64,000 nt of DNA from Sipunculus nudus. Taxonomy: Eukaryota; Annelida; Sipuncula; Golfingiida; Sipunculidae. The notes beneath the pieces were generated by a model. It was not told the DNA's origin, made no database searches, and saw nothing but the letters and a program-made list of their open reading frames with translations. The position numbers and the translations under genes are program-made. The stretch lies in the NCBI GenBank assembly GCA_026874595.1, contig CM049316.1, positions 38,880,695 through 38,944,694 of the forward strand, read 5' to 3'. Each line of letters begins with the position of its first letter. Within the stretch, counting starts at the first letter, position 1. Shown here in pieces: positions 55,261 to 64,000 of this stretch.

Positions 55261-56475
55261 CGGCACGAAAACAAGAAAACATTAATAAGTGGCGCCACCA
55301 GTTTCCGGTACATGACAACACTATCCGAGATCTTCGGTCAAGTTGATCTTTTGATCAATCCATGCAAGATTTCTTGAGATATTTAAGAATGTGTGTGATT
55401 TTCCCCAAAAATTGGACATATTCAAGTTCAAGGTCACTCTCCCAGTAAAGGTCATGACCCCATTTTTAAGAGGCTTCGTCCTCTCGCCCATTTCTATGCA
55501 CATGTCAAGTTTGGTAAAGATCCATGAAAATTTTTTTTAGTTATCCCGAAAAAAGAAATCGCGGCGGCGCGACCATGCTTAAACCATAGTATCCCGACTT
55601 TTCCTGGAGATACAATTAACATGCACACTCTCTTTAGCAAAGGGGATGTTCAATGTAACACCCCCCTTGCTATTCAAGAATTTATATCTATATTTTGGAA
55701 ATGAAGTATATTTATAATTAGAATGAGAGTCTTTGGTTCCAGTTTTGAGATTTACTAGAAAACTTTCAAAAATGGATGGATATGCCAAATTTCAGACCAA
55801 TACCTTGAACCACTCAGGAAATATGAGCAATTTTCACCCAAAGCACATGTACAGATGCACGCCATCGCAAAACAATTGCAGATGGCACCACCAGTCTTGA
55901 ATACAAGATGGAGGTATCAAAGATCAATGGACATGCACAATTTCAGCCCAATCTGTCCATTAGATTTAGATGGGGTATAAAACGGCACGAAAACAAGAAA
56001 AGATTAATAAATGGCGCCACCAGTTTCCGGTACATGACAACACTACCCAAGATCTTCGGTCAAGTTGATCTTTTGATCAATCCATGCAAGATTTCTTGAG
56101 ATATTTAAGAATGTGTGTGATTTTCCCCAAAAATGGACATATTCAAGTTCAAGGTCACTCTCCTAGTCAAGGTCATGACCCCATTTTTAAGAGGCTTCGT
56201 CCTCTCGCCCATTTCTATTCACATGTCAAGTTTGGTAAAGATCCGTGAAAAATGTTTTCAGTTATCTCGTAAAAAGAAATCGCGGTGGCGGGACCATGGT
56301 TAAACCATAGTATCCCGACTTTTCTTGGATATACAATTAACAGGCGCATTCTCCTTAGCAAAGGGGATGTTCAATGTAATATCCCCCTTGCTATTCAGAA
56401 ATTATATCTATATTCTGGAAATGAGGTGTATTTATAATTAGAATGAGTGTCTTTGGTTCCAGTTTTGAGTTTACT
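55261..56475 (+). repeat. Tandem duplication, 720-722-bp offset
   Basis: 55261-55753 and 55983-56475 agree at about 93-95 percent. Both contain CGGCACGAAAACAAGAAAA, GATCTTCGGTCAAGTTGATC, AAGGTCATGACCCCATTTTT, GCTTCGTCCTCTCGCCC and CTTTGGTTCCAGTTTTGAG. The intervening parts are also related but more diverged. High identity suggests a recent event compared with the other repeats here. Confidence 0.88.
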
Positions 56476-56643
56476 ATGGATTTTGTATATTTAAACCTGG
56501 TTTAGAGGAAACACATACGGAAAATTTAAAACCTTATTTTGAAAACCCTATACTTAATTGTAATATATATGAAATGTGTAACGTAGACAATAAAAGGTAT
56601 ATAAATATACATGTATATATGTTTGAGCCTGTTTGCGGATCTG

Positions 56644-56762
56644 GCCCATCTGCCGATGGGCTTGGCCAATATGAGGATCCGTTACTGGGCTGCCCATCTG
56701 CAGATTGGCAGCCCAATAACGGATTTGATACCATGCACTTTCTTGCCCATCTGCAGATGGGC
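56644..56762. repeat. Cluster of three palindromes centred on ATCTGCAGAT-like sequence
   Basis: 56644-56661 is GCCCATCTGCCGATGGGC (one mismatched centre pair). 56677-56724 is a 48-bp palindrome whose arms ATCCGTTACTGGGCTGCC and GGCAGCCCAATAACGGAT pair at 22 of 24 positions around CATCTGCAGATT. 56745-56762 is a perfect GCCCATCTGCAGATGGGC. The first and third are each followed by TTGGCC. Each site contains overlapping CANNTG E-boxes. Confidence 0.85.
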
Positions 56763-57790
56763 TTGGCCCAAAAACAGATTTTAGTTTTTGTAAGTAATAC
56801 GTTATTTTTTTATTATCTTGATGGCTTTTGTACCCAGACAAACATTTCTCAGAACTCAAATGTGTTAAATGAAACATAAATCACTATCACAGCCTTACAT
56901 CAATAATTTTATCATCAATGACGCGAAACTAGAGTGGGACAGGTGAAGTGAGGCATGGATTGAGTGGCGAGGGGAAACAGAGAGAGGTGTGTTGCATATA
57001 AGCATGGACGTCTGCAGCAGTAATGTGTATGAAGGTGGCGCCACCTGCCACAAAATCCAGAAAGTTATCCCGGTTGTATACAATTGCAAAACTTAGGGCA
57101 GATAAGTCAAACCACTGCCGAGATATGAGTGACTTTGTCCCACAACAGACGAACACTGTGCAAAAATGGTTGCAGGTGGCGCCACCAGTTTTGCGTGTGA
57201 TGAAGAGCTTTGTAAGTTCTGTACACATGCAAAATTTGGCACAATCGGTCAAACGGTTCCGAGATATTAGCTTGGATGTCAGCAGCGTAAACGTGAATAT
57301 AGGTGGCGCCACCTGTCATAAAATCTAGAAGGCTATCGAGGATGAATATACATGCAAAATTTCAGGTGGATAAGTCCATTTACTGCAGAGATATGAGTGA
57401 TTTTATCCCAAGGCAGATGAACAGATGGACGCTGTGCAAAAATTGTTGCAGGTGGCGCCACCATTTTTTATGCATGTTATAAAGCTATCCAAGGGCTACA
57501 TTTGTGCAATTTTTTTTCCTGATTGGTCAAACGAGTCCGAAGTTATGTGGATTAATGTGTCAAAACACACGCACAGATGGACGCATTGAAGAGAGGAAAG
57601 GTCAGAGGTCAACGCAAAATATTTTGGCACCAGTTCACATGTGACCCAATAATCGTGTAAAGTTTCGCTAAAATCCGTCCAGTGGTCTCAGAGTTCTATT
57701 CCGGAAACGAACGCGGCAGCGACGGCGGCGGCAGCGGCGGCGGCGTCGTTACCCGGTCAAAAATAAAGTATCCGCAAAACTTCGTTTTTT

Positions 57791-58033
57791 GGCAGATACA
57801 ATAAATAGATCTCTGAAACAAGCAATCATCACGATGTTGAATATATAAATGTTTTTTATATATAAAATATATATATAAATATAAAATTTAAATGGTGACA
57901 AGACTTCTTCTTAACAATTTTGGACAAATATAATTATACTTAATACTCAGAAGATAAATAATAAAGAGGTAAAATTTTTACGGTAAATATCTATCAAAAT
58001 TCAAAATTAATACTTGCCAGATCCGCTAACGGG

Positions 58034-58127
<94 letters not shown>

Positions 58128-58208
58128 TTAAAAAAAAGTTGTAGCTACTTTGACTACCCTCCCACTCCGAGTCATCAACTCACCCTTGAAGATAAATTGA
58201 AGTCACTG
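57791..58208 (-). mobile_element. hAT-like MITE relative with (TA)n and (GA)n tracts
   Basis: The right end AATTGAAGTCACTG resembles the AATTGACGCCACTG terminus, preceded by ACCCTTGAAGATA and CTACCCTCCCACTCCGAG, as at 43390-43471. (AT)n fills 58036-58072 and (AG)n 58073-58122. The left end is not identified. Confidence 0.55.
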
Positions 58209-58239
58209 TTAATTGCTAAGATAACACGTACTTTTTACT

Positions 58240-58470
58240 AGTGATCATAAATCGCCCGGCGGTAAGCAAACGGGAATCGGGCGAAGTCCGCTCGACATAA
58301 TGGCGGGCTCCGTCCGAGCTTCGGTCGAGGGTCAATTTGTCTGTCGATACCCGCCCGACAATCGGGCGACGCCCGGGTTGGCTCCACCCGTTGTCCTGCC
58401 TTGTGTCCTCCGACGTCCGCCCCTCTAGTATATATAGGGCATGTTAAAAATTTAACACATCGTAATTCTG
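58240..58470 (+). promoter_or_regulatory. CpG-rich region with TATA-like site upstream of ORF 58471
   Basis: The stretch is markedly richer in G, C and CpG than its surroundings, with repeated CGGGCGA and a short inverted repeat GCCCGACAATCGGGC. AGTATATATAGGG at about 58427-58439 is TATA-like and sits about 30-40 bp before the ORF ATG. Together these could be a promoter. No start site can be proven. Confidence 0.35.
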
Positions 58471-59067
58471 ATGTTTGAGAAAGTACTAAGCACTAATAAG
58501 AAAGCATTCACCGAGGAATGTAGAAAGTATCTCAAAATGCAGGGGATATATACCCCAGAGGTAAATTTACTGAGCCCGGCCGGGGCCCGTAGAAGCCGCC
58601 CGAAGGCGGCCCGACACAATCACGGAGCGCCCTCGATGCACGTTCGACATTGTACAAGTCGGGCGGGATACGGGAGGGGGTCGTTTGAGTATCGTAGTGG
58701 GCCCATGCTGCGGCCGCGCAGCTCTGCCGACCTCCGTCCAAATTTGAAAGCAAAAATATGGTCTAAGATCGACGGATTGCTGCCCGAATATCGATCAAAT
58801 GTTATAGCCGATGCGCGAGCGTTCAATGTGCGACCATTAACGAGCTCTGTGGCCTCAAAATTCACCATTGGAAAATCGCTGAATTGGGAACAGGTTTCGG
58901 TGCCCTGCGAACGTCGGCCGACCCCTACAAACCGCGGCGGAGTCCGCAGTGATCGTGCAAACACCGGCTGTATTCATGCCGAAAATGTCCTTTTTGAGCT
59001 TGCACGAAAGGCAGACGGGTTCCAACTCTCCTATATTAACAATGGCTGTCAGCTAAATATATATTAA
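58471..59067 (+). CDS. Hypothetical protein, 198 codons, in a CpG-rich block
   Basis: Starts with ATG in a weak context (C at -3) and ends with TAA. The product is basic and has no hydrophobic segment or motif I recognise. The first half is rich in Arg, Ala and Gly, and the second half contains LPEYRSNVIADARAFNVRP and ENVLFELARKADGFQ. Base composition changes sharply at about 58240 and 59070, so this block may be a real gene, an exon, or part of an unknown mobile element. Antisense ORFs (58532-58753 and 58620-58964) overlap it, which weakens the case because GC-rich DNA opens several frames. Function unknown. Confidence 0.35.
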   Translation: MFEKVLSTNKKAFTEECRKYLKMQGIYTPEVNLLSPAGARRSRPKAARHNHGAPSMHVRHCTSRAGYGRGSFEYRSGPMLRPRSSADLRPNLKAKIWSKIDGLLPEYRSNVIADARAFNVRPLTSSVASKFTIGKSLNWEQVSVPCERRPTPTNRGGVRSDRANTGCIHAENVLFELARKADGFQLSYINNGCQLNIY

Positions 59068-59639
59068 AGAATAACAATGCCACCTGATTTGCACCCGTCG
59101 GTAGGAAATAAAATAAGTGTAGCTGTACGCGGTGTCATTGTCTTCTATAACATATCTACACTCGGCATTTCCTGATCAACAACTCAGTGCTACCCGTCCC
59201 CGACTTGTTGTATACAGATAGCTCATAGTACACCGCCCTCAGAGCCTTTCTATGTTAGGCATGGAACGCAACACAAAGGGGGGGGGGGGGGGGGGGGGGG
59301 TTGTACGGGGTTCCACATTTTTTAAATTTCATTTTTCAAGATTTTTACTGTTTTTCATTTTTAAGATGAATCTTTATCTGTTGAGGTTTTTTTCTGCATG
59401 GCCTACTTTACCTATCACTGCATCAAGTTTATTCTCACATATTCTTCTTTCTTCCACTTTATTCTCATGCAGTTGTCTATTTTATGAAGATAATGAAATC
59501 TTTGTTAATATATTAAAATATAATGATGGTAATAATAATATTAATTCTTATAACTAGAGTGGCTTTGTTTTTGCAGTCGCAATATGTATGTCTGCCAACC
59601 CCTCCACGCCTCCCCATGTGTCCTCATCCAGAAATATCA
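59068..59639. other. Intergenic; 23-base G run at 59278-59300
   Basis: The G run interrupts AT-rich DNA. The ORF across it encodes polyglycine from the run and is not supported. Confidence 0.55.
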
Positions 59640-59825
59640 GAGACAGATCAAGGATGTAGGAAAAGGAGGGGTCACAATCAGGAGTACTAGTGACAAAAAA
59701 AATGAAAAAAAGGTCCAGAAAAGGGAGTTTTAGGCTGCAAAAATTGGTCTGAAACCCTTACAAATTGCGGCGGCTGAAAAAGGGGGCGGAACCCCTGGAC
59801 ACCATCCCGACTCTGGATTCACTTC
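59640..59825 (+). repeat. Small dispersed element, copy 2 (partner 40697-40885)
   Basis: Carries the shared ordered words listed for the partner and ends near GGAACCCCTGGACACC. Identity is about 65-70 percent by eye. Confidence 0.62.
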
Positions 59826-62800
59826 GTGCCAATGTAAGTCACCAATTTTGAAACTGGTCTAAGAACTTGGTGGAGAAGACTGCTATGTCAAATTCCAGGA
59901 GGAACTCTTCAGTATTTCGAAGGTTATGAAGTTCACAATGATTCTAGATTCCGGCAGATTTGACCTTGTAGATGTAAAGCAAGATCAACAGCACTGGAAT
60001 ATTTTCGGGAACTCGGTGGAAACACATTGTTTCAAATCTGAGGGAATACTTCAAAGGTATTGACGTAAGGTTCTCAAGAAATCTTAAACTCGATTGACAG
60101 ACTATAATTTGGTTGATTTGACTTGGAAGATCCAATCCAAGTTCACAGTTTCCGAAGTCATCCAAGAAATAGGTTGAAACATATTTGAGGTCGAATATAC
60201 AGTTTATATGGGGTTCACAACAATTGTACATTCATCTGATTCGATCTTGAAGATCAAGTCAAGAAACTCGTCCGAGATTTTGGTTGAAACAGTATGTGCT
60301 TAAATGTCTTATATCCATCGCTTCAGAAGTTACCGTTCTTACATAACAAAATCCTACAGACGACGACTGACAGATGACAACTACAACAGACGGGAGGAAG
60401 CAAACCACTGTTAAAGCAAGCTATTCACCTAACTTTTCTATCATTTATTTTGTGATTTCCGGCTTAACCTTGGTACACATTAGTAAACTCTAGACAATAA
60501 CTGTAACCTAAGTTTCTCATATCGCCTCTGTGAAGGATGTATGAGTTGCTTTATATACAAGCTGTTAGTAAACACAGCAATGTTTACAAACGGTAAAACG
60601 ATGTAACCTAAGGTGGTTAATATGCTTGGATATGTCAGGATAAAGTGTCACTGGGTGCAAAATGCATTTTGCTAAACTGTTTATCTTTTGACTTGCCGCC
60701 AAATGTCCTTTTTGGATGTGTTCGGATTAGTTTGGCGGGACCCCGCATGTTATAAACACGTGGATATAAACCAAACGAAAAGCCTGTGTCGTTTACAAAG
60801 GAGTTTTTCTGGCCTATTTATATCACATGTTCAGGGAATTACTAGACGTCAGATATCGGAATAATCCCCTTTAAGATGCCCAACAGCTGCATTTCATTTT
60901 ACAGATTTGTTTTATACATTTATTACATCATTCCCATAAACCTTTGAGAAGTTAGTGATGTAACCCCAGCGTTTCCTCATAAGCTATAAATTTGTCATTT
61001 TTGGTTAACCTACAGAGTAAATGTTATATTAGCTAAACTGGTTAGATAAGGCGAGATCCAAAGATGCAGCATAGAGCACCTATTTATGACCTTCACTCAG
61101 CCGGGCCGCAGTGTTATCTTTATAAACTAATGTTATGAAACCAATCTGTTCAAAACATCATTTTTACAGAGAGAAACAGGCGAACTGGAGCTGTTACATG
61201 GCAATTTGCCCGATCGGTCACATTTTGCTGCGTCAGATGTCATTTTTTATAAACACCGTATCCCTTAAAAATAGGTACATAACCAAATAAAAGTCTGTTA
61301 CTTACCTAAGACCGCGTTTGTGTGCGCTTCAGTGTTGACCGAGCGCCTGAACTGAAACAAGCATCGCTGCGTGGTTTATAACTACTGCAGACCTGGTAAC
61401 TTCCTAGCCTGAACCTGGAAGAAATCTATGCAGTCACGTGGTTTCTCTTTTTTATTTCAGTCCAGGCATGCAAGTCACGTGTTCAGGTCGACTTCCAGAC
61501 TGATCTAGAGTATTAAACCAGAAATAACATCATCCCCGGGAGTGCTTTAGCATAAAAGTTAAACCGAGTCTGTGGTTAGCAAGTGTGGCGAAGTACTTGA
61601 TCTTAATGATAGCTCGATCTCTAGCGCATCAGACAGCTCTTTATATATTAGCCCCCTCTCTTCATGTATAATAACCGTTAAATATCCATTGTCCCAAAAT
61701 CCCAATTACGCTCTAATTGATAAACGCTATACATTTGTATTTTTTATTTATTTTGGTGATATCACTGTCTCTGTTAACTTGGAAATAATGTTTAAGTAAC
61801 GTTTATTTCTAGGTTAATTAATATGTACATTGGCAATTTGCGTGGGACAAATGATTAATTTGGAATTTTTTTCTCATTTTCCTTTTCGGATGCGGCTTAA
61901 CTCCTGCATGTCCCAGATAATCGTCACCGATACAAGTTATTTTTGAACACTCATGAAGCGCTCCCCCCCCCCCCCCCCCCCGCAAGAATTATGGTCCCGA
62001 TAGTTTCCACGAGAAATTGGCGGAAAACATCACTGAGATGTGCTAGTTGCAACGGGTAAAACCACAAGGTTTAAAGGGCATCCCGTCCCTAAGTTAAGCC
62101 TGCCTAAGTGAAACTTTATTGTACCATGGGACGGTAATACATGTAAGAATCAAGAATTGTGCAGATACGACAATATGACATGGTCTGTATTATTTTAACG
62201 TCATGATATGTAATAATGACTATGTAACAGACTTTATTATATGATTGTTGCATTAAGAAATAGAGGGCAAAACGTATTAGACGGGGAAAAAGGGGAACGG
62301 GAGCCCCATTGTCCCCCCCCCCCCCCTCTCTCTCTTATCAACTCCTGTGTCGCTCTTGACTGTTGGCCTGTGGCTCATGCGGGTTCTCTCAGCTGTTTTC
62401 AGCAGAAAGCTCAAGTGATACATGATCTTCGTGGAGTCTTATATCTTATCGGTGTTTAGCTGTGCTATGATTTCTTATTAACTATTGAAGCCTCAGCCTT
62501 ATTTCTAATTAATGTTCTTCATCCGTGAAATGAGATCCAACCCATTTTAGTTTTCCCTTATTTAATATCATTTACCATATTGTCTTTTGTAGCTGGCCCT
62601 GCTAAAACGGATATTATGCAATGTTAGTTTGCTCGTATATTAGCAACCTTCACAAAACGTTATCGCGTGACATTACGGCTAACCATTCTGTAAATGTTGA
62701 AAGTGTTTAAAGGGGCTTGTTCAAATAACTGATATCTGTTAACTAAAGTTTAATCCTTTGAAATTTATATTTTTTTTAAAGGCTAGAAAGGCAAATCCCA

Positions 62801-62924
62801 CTTTGCACAGCCCGTTCATTTTATTTATATCCACTTGTTTATAACATGTAGTATATAGGGAGCCCACTAAAATTATCAACATTTATTCGAGAAGTACATT
62901 TGGTGGAATGTCATGCGAAAATGA
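59826..62924. other. Intergenic; C runs 61963-61981 and 62313-62326
   Basis: No gene recognised. On the minus strand near 61300-61320 the sequence CTTAGGTAAGTAAC is a strong splice-donor match and could mark the end of a noncoding first exon, but nothing else supports it. At about 60000-60320 TTGAAACA and AAGATC words recur loosely; no clean repeat. Confidence 0.4.
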
Positions 62925-63185
62925 TGTTTTGCAACAAGTGACCTTTCAACGTATGCGCATATGCAGCCAACCAACTTCAGTGACATGGTTTTCCGGTTTG
63001 CCAACATGAGCGCATGTGCCGTTTTTACCAATAGCCTTTAGATATACAAGCTCATGCATTCGTCAAAGAGGGTTAAAAATACCTTTTCACAGCAGTACAT
63101 TAATACACAAGTAGATTAAGCCTGAAAAAAATAAGGCACAAAAGGCAGATGAATACTCGACTTTAAGGATTCTTTATCATTGCGA
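62925..63185 (+). repeat. Dispersed repeat head (partner 53675-53965)
   Basis: See partner entry. Here it is not followed by the GGCGCC-headed units. Confidence 0.58.
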
Positions 63186-63958
63186 GAGAGGGCACTGTGT
63201 TTATTGTTCCTGACGGCATGCCCTTAGTCATCCACCTATCAAAAGGGAATTGTGGCAATATCTTGAAGTTTCCCACGGGGTAAATGTTCCTCGGCTGTTC
63301 ACAGGTGTGTCCTTATTTGAGCAGCTTCTGTTTTAACTGTCAGAGATTACCTATGACGAGACCATCGAGTTGGTGAACCGTAAAACCCATTCCACTCTGG
63401 TATTCCTTATCTTGGTATCACTGATGTTGGAGGAGGTATTCGGTCTCTGAGTGCTTTCTTGTACGGCACTATATCATTTTCCTTAATCAGTGCTAGCAAG
63501 ACAGACATACATGCTGCATTCCACTACCCCTGTACTCCATGATATCTTTCCATAAATCTAAGTAATAAAGTTTGCTTTTTGACCAATGGACAAAACAGAA
63601 AGAAAATATCAATTAACTACGCTTTGAATGGAGTATATATATTGACAATTAAAAGGGTAACCTTGTTATATTATATAAAGACTTTATAAGTATACAGTGG
63701 AGAGCTAGGCCCTTACAAAGGCTTACCTATTTCACATACCTACGTCATTACATCGACTTCTCTATCGCGAAAGATCCAATCGCAGACTAACTCTCGTTGT
63801 GCGATATATTTCTCCCCGACATTTCACAACTTTTCCTCCTCACAATTTTAATATAGTTTCAAATAATATGAAAACCCGGAGGTCGCAAGTTGAAAGTTAG
63901 TTGAGTTGAGGGTTGCTACTAATAACTGTCAACAACAGTATTTCTGTTATGTTCCTTT
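63186..63958. other. Intergenic, no feature recognised
   Basis: AT-rich DNA without supported ORF or repeat. Confidence 0.4.
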
Positions 63959-64000
63959 CATTGGCGTCAATTTTTCTACCTGGGTGGGGTGACTTGCACA
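63959..64000 (+). mobile_element. Left end of another hAT-like MITE, cut by the window edge
   Basis: CATTGGCGTCAATTTTTCTA and GGGTGGGGTGACTTG match the terminus at 596 (CAGTGGCGTCAATTTTTCTT, GGGGATGACTTTG) with few changes. The rest lies outside the window. Confidence 0.6.

Larger units (their letters stand above)
53966..57790 (+). repeat. Composite repeat domain with GGCGCC-headed units
   Basis: Units of about 150-300 bp recur with the words GATATGAGCAATTTTCACCC or GATATGAGTGATTTTATCCC, CAGATGGACGC, GCAAAA(T/C)(G/A)(G/A)TTGCAG and then a GGTGGCGCCACC-type site (near 54653, 54784, 55066, 55290, 56013, 57034, 57175, 57302, 57451). The right end has a GGC-rich stretch, CAGCGACGGCGGCGGCAG, and GGTCAAAAATAAAGTATC. 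I read this as a long non-autonomous element or several tandemly inserted relatives. Short ORFs inside are not supported. Confidence 0.7.

Noticed and set aside
53966-55285. Several 60-130-codon ORFs in the GGCGCC-headed repeats
   Set aside because: Repeats of one another, not conserved in frame between units.
61295-61320. Splice donor CTTAGGTAAGTAAC on the minus strand as evidence of a gene exon
   Set aside because: A single short match without acceptor, ORF or other support.

Overview
This is eukaryotic nuclear DNA, AT-rich, gene-poor and packed with repeats. Two intact intronless class A GPCR genes, a decayed CR1/L2-type LINE, tRNA-derived SINEs, many small non-autonomous DNA transposons and (TA)n-rich MITE-like elements point to a metazoan. 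I infer a marine lophotrochozoan, most likely a bivalve mollusc, because several repeat ends (the GGCCCATGGGCC start, the CTGTGGATTCAGAA termini, the CAGTGGCGTCAATT termini) look like families I associate with bivalve genomes. That is recollection, not a database match.

Layout. 1-1265 is one copy of a duplicated segment whose partner lies at 19786-22310; each copy carries a transposon the other lacks. 1604-14930 is a satellite domain: a 9-kb array of about 75 units of 119-121 bp (1700-10705) and a second array (13420-14876) of alternating 59- and 69-bp units. The two arrays share a 20-bp core on opposite strands and a short flank in inverted orientation. Between them sit a TA-flanked transposon copy, an element with GAAACTGG inverted ends and an inverted repeat pair. 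16088-17086 (-) is GPCR 1. 18-31 kb holds small tandem repeats, a GGCCCATGGGCC element, a LINE relic, an intact 1133-bp transposon and a possible solo LTR. 34926-36650 is another GGCCCATGGGCC-type element whose roughly 155-bp units carry repeated perfect AGGTCAnnnTGACCT palindromes. 43808-44222 is a complete miniature LTR retrotransposon whose LTRs contain a tRNA-like Pol III promoter. 50325-51296 (-) is GPCR 2, a paralogue of GPCR 1. 53.7-57.8 kb is a composite repeat with recurrent GGTGGCGCCACC palindromes and a cluster of CCCATCTGCAGATGGG-like palindromes. 58.2-59.1 kb is a CpG-rich block with a TATA-like site and a 198-codon ORF of unknown function. 59-64 kb is mostly unremarkable intergenic DNA.

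Only the two GPCRs are confident protein genes. They are diverged tandem paralogues on one strand, about 33 kb apart, encoding plasma-membrane receptors with no Asp at position 3.32, so they are unlikely to be classical biogenic-amine receptors; adenosine-receptor-like is my best guess. Most of the rest is mobile or satellite DNA.
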